A DNA stretch of 64,000 bases. It comes from Lachnospiraceae bacterium. GTDB lineage: Bacteria > Bacillota > Clostridia > Lachnospirales > Lachnospiraceae. The position numbers were made by a program, and so were the translations under genes. Where the stretch lies: NCBI GenBank assembly GCA_015057665.1, contig SVDY01000001.1, positions 1 to 64,000 of the forward strand. Reading direction: 5' to 3'. Under the pieces are notes generated by a model that ran no database searches, had not been told where the DNA came from, and saw nothing but the letters and a program-made list of their open reading frames with translations. Shown here one piece after another: positions 1 through 7,912 of the stretch (positions are counted from its first letter, which is position 1; the number at the start of each line of letters is the position of its first letter).

Positions 1-56
1 GCAAGTTCAAAATTTGTGATACGTTCCATAGTTTCTGGTCTCATATTTGGATTCAT
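1..56 (-). CDS. N-terminus of a gene running off the window
   Basis: Only the first 18 or so codons are inside the window. The reading frame starts MNPNMRPETMERITNFELA, preceded by a good ribosome binding site (GGGAGGAAT) 3-4 bases before the ATG at 56. A consensus promoter lies at 178-206 on the same strand, giving a leader of about 120 bases. I do not recognise the product from this fragment, so no function is given. Confidence 0.6.
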   Translation of the reverse strand, partial: MNPNMRPETMERITNFEL

Positions 57-177
57 GCTAATTCCTCCCAAAATAATTATCTGATTCACAGTTATTCTGC
101 CCGAAACAGGCAGATAAACGCCATGTTTTCACGGCAAATTATAGTTTCTTTCATTCATCAAAAGAAATACACAAAGT

Positions 178-206
178 ATTATAATAAAAGATTTTTCATA
201 AATCAA
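178..206 (-). promoter_or_regulatory. Sigma-A type promoter for the gene leaving the window
   Basis: Read on the minus strand: TTGATT (201-206), a 17-base spacer and a perfect TATAAT (178-183). It points towards the start codon at 56 and lies downstream of the M24 peptidase gene, so the partial gene is probably its own transcription unit. Confidence 0.6.
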
Positions 207-337
207 TTCTTTTCTTTTCTGATTTGAAATTTTTTTACTTTTTTCTCCATAAAATGGCAAAATGTCGATATTTTCATTTTGGTCGATCCGTCTCCGTCTA
301 TGGAATTGTGCCAACCGGAAAACAAACCCACCTTTTT

Positions 338-1429
338 CTACTCTGCCTCAAATGGCACGACAATCAGTTCTTTTGTAAATTTATTGAGCACCTCACAACC
401 ATCTTCTGTAATCAGAACAAGGTCTTCAATACGGACGCCGATGCCCTCTTCCTGAAGGTAAATTCCCGGTTCTACGGAGAAACACTGGCCCGGTCTGATA
501 ATATCTTCATTGACCGCAGACACATCGCCGAATTCGTGACATTCCATGCCGATAGAATGTCCTGTTCTATGAGTAAAGTACTGGCCATATCCCATCTCTG
601 TAATGTAATCTCTGGCTGCGTTATCTACGTCACACATACGGTTTCCAGGTTTTGCAGCTGCAATGCCGCGAAGATTTGCTTCTAATACAATGTTATAGAT
701 TTCACGCTGTCTTTCGGATACTTCTCCTAAAAATACGGTTCTTGTCATGTCAGATGCATAGCCGTCCTTTAAGCCTCCGATGTCTATTACAACGCCTTCC
801 CCGTATTTTCCCTTTGTATCATCTGTCTCATGATGAGGATCTGCTCCGCCTTTTCCGTAAGCTGTGATCGGTGTAAAGGATACCGTATCGCATCCTTTTG
901 CTTTGTAGATTTCGGAAAGCTTTGCAGCAAGCTCATTTTCCGTCAGGCCTTTCCCTACATATGTAATGATTTCTTCCATAACCGCATCATTTGCAAGGGA
1001 GGCCTTTCTCATCAGTTCCTGTTCTTCCTCGTCTTTTACAATACGTACATAGTCAACGATTGGAGATGCATTGACAAATTTGCTGCCGCCTCCAAGCTCC
1101 ATGAGACGGAGAAGGAATTTGGCCGGCCAGATTTTATCGATACCCATTGGTTTGTCTTTCTCTACAAAGTCTGCAATCAATGCCACACCATCGTCTGTGT
1201 CTTTGTACCACACCTTTGGAAGGTCTACATTTGCCCCCTGTGGGAAAAGCTCGTTTACTACAAGTTTGTGGTTCCCGTTTACATTTAAATAAAGGGCAAG
1301 AAGTCTTTCTCCCGGCTGAATCATAGTGCCGGTCAGATAATAAATGGAATAAGGATCCGCAATGATCATCTGCGGAATATTCTGTTCTTTCATAGATGCA
1401 ATAATTCGTTCAAATCTTTGTGCTTTCAT
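338..1429 (-). CDS. M24-family Xaa-Pro aminopeptidase/dipeptidase
   Basis: A 363-aa cytosolic metallopeptidase that removes or splits residues next to proline. The N-terminal creatinase-like domain (about 1-130) is followed by the pita-bread catalytic domain. All five expected metal ligands are visible: D216 (VIDIGG), D227 (SDMTRT), H291 (TGHSIGMECHE), E320 (VEPGIY) and E335 (VRIEDLV). Length fits the PepP/PepQ family (about 350-360 aa). The start follows an AGGAGGAT site. It stands alone between unrelated genes, which suggests a housekeeping role in peptide use. Which of aminopeptidase P or prolidase activity it has cannot be settled from sequence alone. Confidence 0.93.
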   Translation of the reverse strand: MKAQRFERIIASMKEQNIPQMIIADPYSIYYLTGTMIQPGERLLALYLNVNGNHKLVVNELFPQGANVDLPKVWYKDTDDGVALIADFVEKDKPMGIDKIWPAKFLLRLMELGGGSKFVNASPIVDYVRIVKDEEEQELMRKASLANDAVMEEIITYVGKGLTENELAAKLSEIYKAKGCDTVSFTPITAYGKGGADPHHETDDTKGKYGEGVVIDIGGLKDGYASDMTRTVFLGEVSERQREIYNIVLEANLRGIAAAKPGNRMCDVDNAARDYITEMGYGQYFTHRTGHSIGMECHEFGDVSAVNEDIIRPGQCFSVEPGIYLQEEGIGVRIEDLVLITEDGCEVLNKFTKELIVVPFEAE

Positions 1430-1563
1430 ATCATCCTCCTGGGGAGCCGTCTCCCGACTGATTCATCTTTACTTCTGCTGACATCCTGCCCAGTTTCTTA
1501 CATAGTTTCTGGAACACAATAGTCTATTCTATTTCTTACACAGGCATTCTGCCGCTCTCACAT

Positions 1564-1869
1564 TCAAAGTATCTGTACAACAAATGCCGCTGCCGCCGCA
1601 CAGACCGCAACCGTCAAAAGTCCTTTATCAAACAGCGCAAGCACCACTGCAACCACACAGCCTGCTATTGCTCCCGCTGTAGACCCTGTACTGGAAAATA
1701 CCGCCGGAAATGTCATAGCAGCCAAAACTGCATAAGGCACATAATATAAAAATGACCTTACCCATACATTTGTAATCTTCTTTCGGAAAATCACCATAGG
1801 AAGAACACGGATCAGATATGTGGTAAGTGCCATTACGGCGATCCCTGCTAATATATAACTTGTCTCCAT
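1564..1869 (-). CDS. azlD: AzlD branched-chain amino acid exporter subunit
   Basis: A 101-aa very hydrophobic protein with about four membrane helices, matching the small AzlD family (about 100-110 aa). The segment TYLIRVLPMVIFRK near the N-terminus is typical. With AzlC it forms a two-part exporter for branched-chain amino acids (known in Bacillus subtilis as the azaleucine resistance system). Its ATG overlaps the azlC stop codon (TAATG), so the two are translationally coupled. The family assignment rests on size, hydrophobicity and the adjacent azlC. Confidence 0.9.
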   Translation of the reverse strand: METSYILAGIAVMALTTYLIRVLPMVIFRKKITNVWVRSFLYYVPYAVLAAMTFPAVFSSTGSTAGAIAGCVVAVVLALFDKGLLTVAVCAAAAAFVVQIL

Positions 1870-2579
1870 TATTCTTCCTCCTCTTCCACTTTAATCGGAA
1901 ATAATGTTGCCGCCACTGCACTGACAGCAATTGTAATGATAATAATCACCCAGCCGCTGGATACTTTATTAAGTACCGGCAGATAGGTAAATGCATAGCT
2001 TGCTGCCACTGCCATAATAATTGTGTACAACACACTTTTCTGTTTTCTGGCATCCGGCATGATAATGGCGATAAACATACCGTAAAGAGCAATTCCCATG
2101 GCATCGGATAAGGCTTTTGGCATAAAAGAAGTTGCCACTGCACCGGTAAGCGTTCCAAAAGTCCATCCTATCACCGGCATAAGAATGAGGCCAAACATAT
2201 AGATGGCGGAAAGTTCTCCCTTCCTCTGCATGGATACGGCAAATATCTCATCTGTAATACCAAAAGAGACAAGAAGTCTCTGTCCCATAGTCATCTTAGA
2301 ACTGACCTTCTGGGATACGGATAAGGACATTAAAAAGTAACGCATATTAATAATGATCGTTGTCATAAAAATCTCCACAAAGGGAGCATGTTCTAACATA
2401 AGGTTCACACCTGCAAACTGTCCTGCACTGGTGACATTTGTAAGCGAAGTCAATACAGCGGACCAGAGAGGCATACCTGCCAATACAACAGAAAGACCAA
2501 AGGCCATGGATACGGAAAAGTATCCAAGGCAGATGGGCATGCCATCTTTGATTCCCTGAAGAAATTCCTGTTTTTTCAT
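1869..2579 (-). CDS. azlC: AzlC branched-chain amino acid exporter subunit
   Basis: A 236-aa polytopic inner-membrane protein of the AzlC family. It opens with the characteristic FLQGIKDGMPICLGYFSVSM segment, and the stretch TSAGQFAGV is typical of the family. It is the large subunit of the AzlCD branched-chain amino acid efflux system. The start is preceded by GAAGGAAGAAG. The neighbouring upstream gene is an ABC exporter, but a strong terminator at 2645-2690 separates them, so azlCD is probably a separate two-gene operon. No AzlB-type Lrp regulator is next to it. Confidence 0.92.
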   Translation of the reverse strand: MKKQEFLQGIKDGMPICLGYFSVSMAFGLSVVLAGMPLWSAVLTSLTNVTSAGQFAGVNLMLEHAPFVEIFMTTIIINMRYFLMSLSVSQKVSSKMTMGQRLLVSFGITDEIFAVSMQRKGELSAIYMFGLILMPVIGWTFGTLTGAVATSFMPKALSDAMGIALYGMFIAIIMPDARKQKSVLYTIIMAVAASYAFTYLPVLNKVSSGWVIIIITIAVSAVAATLFPIKVEEEEE

Positions 2580-2644
2580 GATGTCTTCTTCCTTCTTTTT
2601 TCAATTCAATCTTCATTATATATCTTCTATCCTTTCTGTGTAAA

Positions 2645-2690
2645 CAAAAAAAACGAGACTGCTGCAAATCGAAACATTGCAGACAGCCTC
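2645..2690 (-). terminator. Rho-independent terminator after the ABC exporter
   Basis: On the minus strand a stem (GAGGCTGTCTGCAA paired with TTGCAGCAGTCTC) is followed by eight or more T. It begins 13 bases after the stop codon of the ABC transporter gene ending at 2703. Confidence 0.85.
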
Positions 2691-2702
2691 ATTTCATTCA
2701 AT

Positions 2703-4454
2703 TTAATGTCCTGCTTCATAGAGCTGGAAATATACACCCTGGCGTTCCAACAGTTCCTGATGGGTGCCTTCTTCTGCCACGCCATCCTCTGTCAGTACAA
2801 TAATACGCTCTGCGTTTCGAATGGTACTGAGTCTGTGAGCGATAACAAATGTTGTTCTGTTCTTAGCCAATTCTTCTAAAGATTCCTGTACCACCTTTTC
2901 ACTCTCATTGTCAAGAGCTGAAGTAGCCTCATCAAAAATGAGCACTGGCGGATTTTTTAAGAATACTCTGGCGATGGAAAGGCGCTGTTTCTGTCCGCCG
3001 GAAAGTTTCACACCGCGCTGTCCGATATCTGTTTCATATCCGTGTTCCAGATTCATAATGAAATCATGGGCATTGGCTGCTTTGGCCGCTGCAACGATCT
3101 CTTCTTCTGTGGCATCCGGCTTACCGTAACGGATATTTTCCATAATCGTACCTGCAAAAAGATACACATCCTGCTGTACCACGCCGATATGCCGGCGGAG
3201 TTCCCGAAGTTTTATATCCCGGATATCATGTCCGTCTAAAAGAATGGTTCCTTCTGTTACATCATAAAATCTAGGAATCAGACTGCAAAGTGTTGTTTTG
3301 CCAACTCCGGAGCTTCCCACTAAGGCTACGTATTCTCCGGATTTCACATGAAGATTGACGTTATTTAATACTTTTTCTTCCACATCCTGATATCCAAAGG
3401 AAACATTTTCAAATGTAATGTCTCCATTCACGTCTTTCAGATCCATAGCATCCGGCTTATCTACGATATCAGGATTAATCTCCATAATCTCGCAGAATCT
3501 GGAATAACCGCTGTATCCATTCTGAAACTGCTCTGTGAAATTGATCAGTTTCTTAATCGGCTCCGTAAATAAACTGATATATAATAAGAAAGTCACAAGG
3601 TCTGTTGCGGACAATTTCTGCTGCGTCATAAGAAATGCTCCGACTATGAGGGAAACTACCGTAATCAATGTGGTTAGGAAGTTGGTTACGGAATGATAGG
3701 TTCCCATATAACGGTAAGTGCGTTTCTTTGATGCTACGAAACGACTATTGCCTTCGCGGAATTTCCCCATTTCCTCTTCTTCATTTGCAAAGGATTTTAC
3801 CACACGGATTCCGGATAAGCTGTCCTCAATCTGACTGTTAATGTCTCCAATGCGGGCACGGTTGGCCGCAAATGCCCTCTTCATCTTCTTATTCATTACA
3901 TAGGCAAATACTGCCATCACCGCCACAAGAGCCATGGCAGTTCCGGACAGGACTGCATTTACTTTGTAAAGAATGAGAAAAGAACCGATTAATTTAATCG
4001 AAGAAATGACAATATCTTCCGGTCCGTGATGAAGCAGCTCTGTAATATCGAACAAGTCCGCCGTTACTCTGGAAAGAAGATGTCCAACTTTCTGATTATC
4101 AAAAAAGTTAAAAGACAATTTCTGATAATGTCCGAAAATGTCATTTCGAAGGTCATGTTCAATATAAGTTCCCATGACATGTCCATAAAATGTAATAAAG
4201 AAATTACATCCCAGTTCTACACAGACCAGGATGACAAGTAAAATTCCAAACTGAATGATTTTTGAAACGGCTTCCTCCATAGGCATAGCCACTACATTGG
4301 ATGTAATGTGGCGTACGATCAATGGAATCACCAGTGTTACTGCTGCTCCGAGCATGGCAAAAAACATGTCCGCCCAGAAAATACCAAGATAAGGCTTATA
4401 ATAGGAAAGGAGACTTTTCCATCTCTTTTTCTCTCTGTTCTTTTGATTCTCCAT
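2703..4454 (-). CDS. ABC exporter half-transporter (permease-ATPase fusion)
   Basis: A 583-aa type-I exporter half-transporter, expected to work as a homodimer in the membrane. Six membrane helices occupy about residues 20-320, followed by an ATP-binding domain with Walker A GSSGVGKT, signature LSGGQKQR, Walker B LIFDEATSALD and the switch histidine in IAHRLST. Length is normal for MdlB/LmrA/MsbA-like proteins. It lies upstream of azlCD but is closed by its own terminator. The substrate is not deducible; lipid, peptide or drug export are all possible. All catalytic motifs are intact. Confidence 0.92.
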   Translation of the reverse strand: MENQKNREKKRWKSLLSYYKPYLGIFWADMFFAMLGAAVTLVIPLIVRHITSNVVAMPMEEAVSKIIQFGILLVILVCVELGCNFFITFYGHVMGTYIEHDLRNDIFGHYQKLSFNFFDNQKVGHLLSRVTADLFDITELLHHGPEDIVISSIKLIGSFLILYKVNAVLSGTAMALVAVMAVFAYVMNKKMKRAFAANRARIGDINSQIEDSLSGIRVVKSFANEEEEMGKFREGNSRFVASKKRTYRYMGTYHSVTNFLTTLITVVSLIVGAFLMTQQKLSATDLVTFLLYISLFTEPIKKLINFTEQFQNGYSGYSRFCEIMEINPDIVDKPDAMDLKDVNGDITFENVSFGYQDVEEKVLNNVNLHVKSGEYVALVGSSGVGKTTLCSLIPRFYDVTEGTILLDGHDIRDIKLRELRRHIGVVQQDVYLFAGTIMENIRYGKPDATEEEIVAAAKAANAHDFIMNLEHGYETDIGQRGVKLSGGQKQRLSIARVFLKNPPVLIFDEATSALDNESEKVVQESLEELAKNRTTFVIAHRLSTIRNAERIIVLTEDGVAEEGTHQELLERQGVYFQLYEAGH

Positions 4455-4504
4455 TTTATTTCACCTCTCACTTCTGATTATCTATTCTTAGAACTTCAAA
4501 CATA

Positions 4505-5341
4505 TTAAATATTTAAGAGCACCAACGATGCAAGAATGGCTGCCATAGCTGCCATCTGGCGCCGGCTGATCTTTTCTTTAAAAAAGAGTACGCCTCCTGT
4601 ACTGATTAAAACGATAACTGCCACGCTGTTGGTTGGATAGGCAATGACTGCCGGAACATGAGCCAGGGATTTTAATAAAAATCTTGCGGAGAAATAATTG
4701 GGAATGCCGATCAGGACCCCATACATCATCTCTGCCTTCCCAATCCGTTCTTTTTTCCACAACATCAACGCAAAACAAAGGATGCCTGCAAAAATGAATG
4801 TAAAGAGCAGGAAGTATTCTTCATAGAACGGATTCCCCACTTCGTCGTAAACCTTAGACATGGCATCAGCACTTCCGTTTAAGAGAAGCAGAATCAAAAG
4901 TCCCGCTTTAAAGCTTGCCGTTGTTTTCTCTTTGTCCGTCTGAATAAGAATGATGGCACCCACCGCAATTATGAAACCGATTATCTGCAGCACTTCCGGT
5001 TTTTCCCCAAATACTGCGATCGATAGAACCATGGATACCAGCACTCCGAGTCTCATGAAAGTGGAGGACAAAACAACTCCGTTCTTCGCCACATTATACT
5101 GAAACAACACAAAGCTCGCCAGATAGAAACAGCCATTGATGACGCCGAGTCCCATTGCCATACCTCTTCCTGCTGGTTGTGCGCTTCCGTTTCCCAGACC
5201 GGTAAAGGAGACAGCCAGCACAATACACATCATATAATTCATGAGAAGCAGGCTCACATTTCCCTTCACTTTCTGTTCACTGAATCTCATAAGAAGAGAA
5301 ACAGAAACACTGCTCAATATTGCTAATATGAGATAAATCAT
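4505..5341 (-). CDS. EamA/DMT-family permease
   Basis: A 278-aa protein with about ten membrane helices arranged as two EamA repeats, the pattern of drug/metabolite transporters. The N-terminus (MIYLILAILSSVSVSLLMRF) starts directly in a helix, and the PTNSVAVIVLISTG region lies in the second repeat. It sits between an ABC exporter and a MarR regulator on the same strand, 164 bases before the ABC start. Members of this superfamily move amino acids, nucleobases or other metabolites; the substrate here is unknown. Confidence 0.85.
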   Translation of the reverse strand: MIYLILAILSSVSVSLLMRFSEQKVKGNVSLLLMNYMMCIVLAVSFTGLGNGSAQPAGRGMAMGLGVINGCFYLASFVLFQYNVAKNGVVLSSTFMRLGVLVSMVLSIAVFGEKPEVLQIIGFIIAVGAIILIQTDKEKTTASFKAGLLILLLLNGSADAMSKVYDEVGNPFYEEYFLLFTFIFAGILCFALMLWKKERIGKAEMMYGVLIGIPNYFSARFLLKSLAHVPAVIAYPTNSVAVIVLISTGGVLFFKEKISRRQMAAMAAILASLVLLNI

Positions 5342-5439
5342 CTATTTTTCTCTCTTTCTTCTGTTCTTTCCGAAACCTGTCCACTGCCGGCAGACGGCTT
5401 CGACAAATTCCATATCCGTTTAATTATAAATCAATTCTG

Positions 5440-5477
5440 AAAAAAAAGAAACAGGAATCTGAACCAGATCCCTGTTA
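5440..5477 (-). terminator. Terminator after the marR gene
   Basis: The minus-strand hairpin AACAGGGATCTG-GTTC-AGATTCCTGTT is followed by TCTTTTTTTTC, 11 bases past the stop codon at 5488. It separates the regulator from the EamA permease. Confidence 0.88.
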
Positions 5478-5487
5478 TCAGTTGGTT

Positions 5488-5934
5488 TTAAATGCCTGTC
5501 TCTTTTTGTATATTATCTGTAATCTTTGCTGCAATTTTTGAAAGAATATGAAGTTCTTCTTCCGAAATACCCTGAAACACAATCTTATTAATATTACACT
5601 GAATTGAATGAACCTCACTTACGATTTCTTTTGCTTTTTCCGTAAGGAAAAGATGGTACAGTCTTCTGTCCTGCTTATCCTGCTGAAGCTCCACAAGTTC
5701 CTTTTGCTGAAGACGGGTCAGAGACTGGGAAACATGTCCTTTTGTAAAAAAACCGGTATCTACAATATTCTTAGAAGTATTATATTCACCCGCACTTTCT
5801 AAATAGGTCAGAATCTGAAGATCGATTCTGCAAAGATTATATTTTTTTCGAATTGGTCCGTATTCCTGATCAAACAGCTTTCGGAATCTGACTCCGTTCA
5901 AAAACGATTCTACTCTTCGTTCCATACCGTCCAT
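5488..5934 (-). CDS. MarR-family transcriptional regulator
   Basis: A 148-aa winged-helix repressor of the MarR type. The recognition helix region (KNIVDTGFFTKGHVSQSLTR, about residues 56-75) and the wing (VELQQDKQDRRLYHLFLT, about 80-97) follow the family layout, with helical dimerisation segments at both ends. Start is supported by GAAGGGATGTT upstream. MarR proteins usually repress a nearby transporter or detoxification gene. Here the EamA permease and the ABC exporter lie downstream on the same strand but beyond a terminator, so the target is uncertain; dps lies upstream. Confidence 0.9.
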   Translation of the reverse strand: MDGMERRVESFLNGVRFRKLFDQEYGPIRKKYNLCRIDLQILTYLESAGEYNTSKNIVDTGFFTKGHVSQSLTRLQQKELVELQQDKQDRRLYHLFLTEKAKEIVSEVHSIQCNINKIVFQGISEEELHILSKIAAKITDNIQKETGI

Positions 5935-5992
5935 AACATCCCTTCTTTCAGCATTTACTTTGTATGAAGTATATCATTTCCGACAGGAAAAT

Positions 5993-6047
5993 ACAAGAAA
6001 AAGGAATGGCAAAGAATCCATTCTGAGGGGGGCGGGATTCTTTGCCA
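5993..6047 (-). terminator. Terminator-like hairpin downstream of dps
   Basis: A perfect 13-bp inverted repeat, TGGCAAAGAATCC (6007-6019) and GGATTCTTTGCCA (6035-6047), encloses a G-rich loop. On the minus strand it is followed by TTCCTTTTTC. It lies 80 bases after the dps stop, so it is the likely dps terminator. Confidence 0.65.
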
Positions 6048-6127
6048 AATGAGAATTGTTCCTTTATATTAAAATAACATTGTGGGTTTTGTCAGTATGC
6101 TGATTCTGTCTTTCCTGTTTGTCCTGA

Positions 6128-6568
6128 TTATTTCAGCATAGATTTTAAGAACCAGATATTCTTGCTGTATTCAGCAAGGTTGTCTTCCATCATATTCGCA
6201 ACAGGGAAGTTGTCATCTTCTTCTGCTAATGCTCTGATGTCTGCTGCCTGTGCTTTCATCTCTTCCATGTCTGCAAGAACGATAGAGATAGATTCTTCTA
6301 CACTGTATTCTCTTGCTTCGATTTCTTTAATAGAAGCTGCTGCAAGATAGTCGCTCATGCGGGAAAGAGGCATCTCATCCTGCATCTTTAATAATTCTGC
6401 CACTGCATCAAGTACTGCTGCATAAGCATCGTAAATAGATTCCAAATACTCGTGAACCGCTTTGAACTGAGGTCCAACTACATTCCAGTGAAGATTGTGA
6501 AGTTTCACATAAGAAACTGCTACATTTGCTAAATAACCATTTACTTTAACTGCTAATTCTTTTCTCAT
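6128..6568 (-). CDS. dps: Dps-family ferritin-like DNA-protection protein
   Basis: A 146-aa four-helix ferritin-like protein that stores iron with peroxide as oxidant and may bind DNA. The ferroxidase signature is present: KLHNLHWNVVGPQFKAVHEY followed by LESIYDAYA, giving the His and the Asp/Glu residues that sit at Dps dimer interfaces. I start it at MRKELAVKV because GGAGG lies 6-10 bases upstream of that ATG; a longer frame has no such site. A strong promoter (6682-6710) with an overlapping 19-bp palindrome resembling a Fur/PerR box suggests control by iron or peroxide. It is monocistronic. Confidence 0.93.
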   Translation of the reverse strand: MRKELAVKVNGYLANVAVSYVKLHNLHWNVVGPQFKAVHEYLESIYDAYAAVLDAVAELLKMQDEMPLSRMSDYLAAASIKEIEAREYSVEESISIVLADMEEMKAQAADIRALAEEDDNFPVANMMEDNLAEYSKNIWFLKSMLK

Positions 6569-6681
6569 AATATATACCTCCATAATTTCGATCGGGATTA
6601 TCATCCTCCGGATTGTTGCTTTCTATTCTATATTTTCCTTCGGTCTTTGTGTTTCCCGTTTGTTATCTTTGTTGTGAGTTT

Positions 6682-6710
6682 AATATATCATATGTTTTCG
6701 CAGTTGTCAA
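6682..6710 (-). promoter_or_regulatory. dps promoter
   Basis: Minus strand: perfect TTGACA (6705-6710), 17-base spacer, TATATT (6682-6687). The palindrome at 6712-6730 abuts the -35 box. Confidence 0.8.
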
Positions 6711-6711
6711 T

Positions 6712-6730
6712 AATAATAATCATTATTATT
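6712..6730. promoter_or_regulatory. Fur/PerR-like operator before dps
   Basis: The perfect palindrome AATAATAAT-C-ATTATTATT. Its central 15 bases (TAATAATCATTATTA) match 12 of the 14 defined positions in both the classical Fur 7-1-7 box (TGATAATNATTATCA) and the PerR box (TTATAATNATTATAA). It lies just upstream of the dps -35 element. Which of the two regulators binds cannot be told from the site. Confidence 0.65.
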
Positions 6731-6782
6731 TTTATATTTTTTTACTGTTTGCAAAAGCAGATTCCCTACCAGAAGAACAAAT

Positions 6783-7442
6783 CTAAAACCCAAACATCTC
6801 CTTCACATTCCGGAAACGCTCATAGAATTCTACATAAAATTCTTCAGACTGATATGGCATCTGGAAGAATGCGCGAAGCACATAAAGGGTCAGCGTTCTT
6901 CTCTGGCCTTCATCAAGACCCGGCAGCGATTCTGTACATTTTACAATAAATCCATGCCAGTCATTTAAGTACTTCTCGTAAGTGCCAAAATTTTCAACGC
7001 CGATCCATTTTTTCACTTTTACCTTTGTACGGTCTTTTTTCTCACACTCATGAATCTGTAAAAAATATTTGAAACGACCGTCTTCAAAGATTCGTCCAAG
7101 AGGGAAAAGTCGGCAGATGCCGGGTCTGTGTGGATGGATGGTACATCTTCCTTCTTCATTTAAGAAAGAACAGCTTTCTGTCTGCTCATTCATCTTAAGG
7201 TTTGGCAGAATCATTCCGTCCACCAGATGCAGTTCTACATATCGGTCCATCATCTCTTCAAACGTCATGGAAAGACATCTGCTTAAACGCCAGATGTCCA
7301 TTGGATCAAGAAGAATGGACTCTCCCATGTCACGGCAGCAGGAAGAACAGCCTTTGCAGTCATGACAATCTGCTTTTACCATGTCATTGGATGTATATAA
7401 TCTTCCGTCGGATATTTCATTTAAATCTACATTTCGAATCAT
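6783..7442 (-). CDS. YkgJ-family cysteine-cluster protein
   Basis: A 219-aa soluble protein with the cysteine cluster of the YkgJ/FliB-like group: CHDCKGCSSCCRDMGES near residue 28, CSFLNEEGRCTIHPHRPGICRLFP near 95-118 and a later HEC. This pattern is thought to bind zinc or an Fe-S cluster. I start at MIRNVDLNEI, which follows GAGGAGAAAAATT; an upstream in-frame ATG has no such site and would run through a hairpin repeat. The gene is alone, divergent from the small gene at 7574. The biochemical role of the family is unclear; lysine N-methylation has been shown only for FliB relatives. Confidence 0.82.
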   Translation of the reverse strand: MIRNVDLNEISDGRLYTSNDMVKADCHDCKGCSSCCRDMGESILLDPMDIWRLSRCLSMTFEEMMDRYVELHLVDGMILPNLKMNEQTESCSFLNEEGRCTIHPHRPGICRLFPLGRIFEDGRFKYFLQIHECEKKDRTKVKVKKWIGVENFGTYEKYLNDWHGFIVKCTESLPGLDEGQRRTLTLYVLRAFFQMPYQSEEFYVEFYERFRNVKEMFGF

Positions 7443-7454
7443 AATTTTTCTCCT

Positions 7455-7502
7455 CTCGTCATCGTCCCGCACGACATTCGCCCTTGCAAGCAAGCGAATG
7501 TC
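7455..7502 (-). repeat. Hairpin repeat, divergent member (copy D)
   Basis: The inverted repeat GACATTCG (7473-7480) / CGAATGTC (7495-7502) carries, on the minus strand, the following GTGCGGGA and GATGA. The same tail follows a different stem in copy A near 46.7 kb. It is the weakest member of the family described among the findings. Confidence 0.35.
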
Positions 7503-7573
7503 TTTACGTGTATTTTACATATATTATTTTCATTAGGCAAATACTAAGTTATCTTATTTTGAAAGGAGCTCCT

Positions 7574-7849
7574 ATGAAAAAAGAATTTCCATCCCCTCAG
7601 GAACTGATGTTAAAGCGCGAATTTCCTGGAAAGGAAATACCGCTCCAGAATGATTTGAGTTTTCAGGAAATAGATTACGATTATCTTCCCGTATCTTCCT
7701 CCACCGATTGTACCGGTTTAATTGCCTCTGCCCCAAAAACGGAGGCGGAAATGGAAAGTTATGAGCAGCTTCAGCATTTTCTTCCGAGAAATTATATTAC
7801 AAAAGACGAAGAAACGGATTCGTCTGAAAAGCTGAAAACCTGGAATTAA
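7574..7849 (+). CDS. Uncharacterised 91-aa protein
   Basis: A small hydrophilic protein starting MKKEFPSPQELMLKREFPGK, preceded by GAAAGGAGCTCCT, a strong ribosome binding site that fixes the start. It has no membrane segment, signal peptide or cysteine cluster; the C-terminal half is acidic (KDEETDSSEKLKTWN). It is rich in Pro, Glu and Leu and probably partly disordered. It is transcribed divergently from the YkgJ-like gene and ends before a bidirectional terminator shared with the parvulin gene. I do not recognise a family. Confidence 0.7.
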   Translation: MKKEFPSPQELMLKREFPGKEIPLQNDLSFQEIDYDYLPVSSSTDCTGLIASAPKTEAEMESYEQLQHFLPRNYITKDEETDSSEKLKTWN

Positions 7850-7872
7850 TATGAGATTTAAAATTGCCGCTA

Positions 7873-7912
7873 AAAAATCAGGCCGCTGCAGATTGCAACG
7901 GCCATTTTTTTA
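7873..7912. terminator. Bidirectional terminator between convergent genes
   Basis: The hairpin GGCCGCTGCAGATTGCAACGGCC (7881-7903, read as GGCCG/CGGCC with inner TGCA pairing) has A-tract upstream and T-tract downstream. It serves both the 91-aa gene (+) and the parvulin gene (-). Confidence 0.8.

Noticed and set aside
98-115. CTGCC/GGCAG hairpin
   Set aside because: Short stem without a T-run; it lies in the leader of a gene that leaves the window, so no role can be supported.
129-314. 61-codon minus-strand open frame
   Set aside because: No ribosome binding site, overlaps the leader promoter of the partial gene and has AT-driven Lys/Asn/Phe-rich composition.
6647-6949. 100-codon plus-strand frame over the dps promoter
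   Set aside because: Runs through the dps operator and antisense to the YkgJ-like gene; no ribosome binding site.
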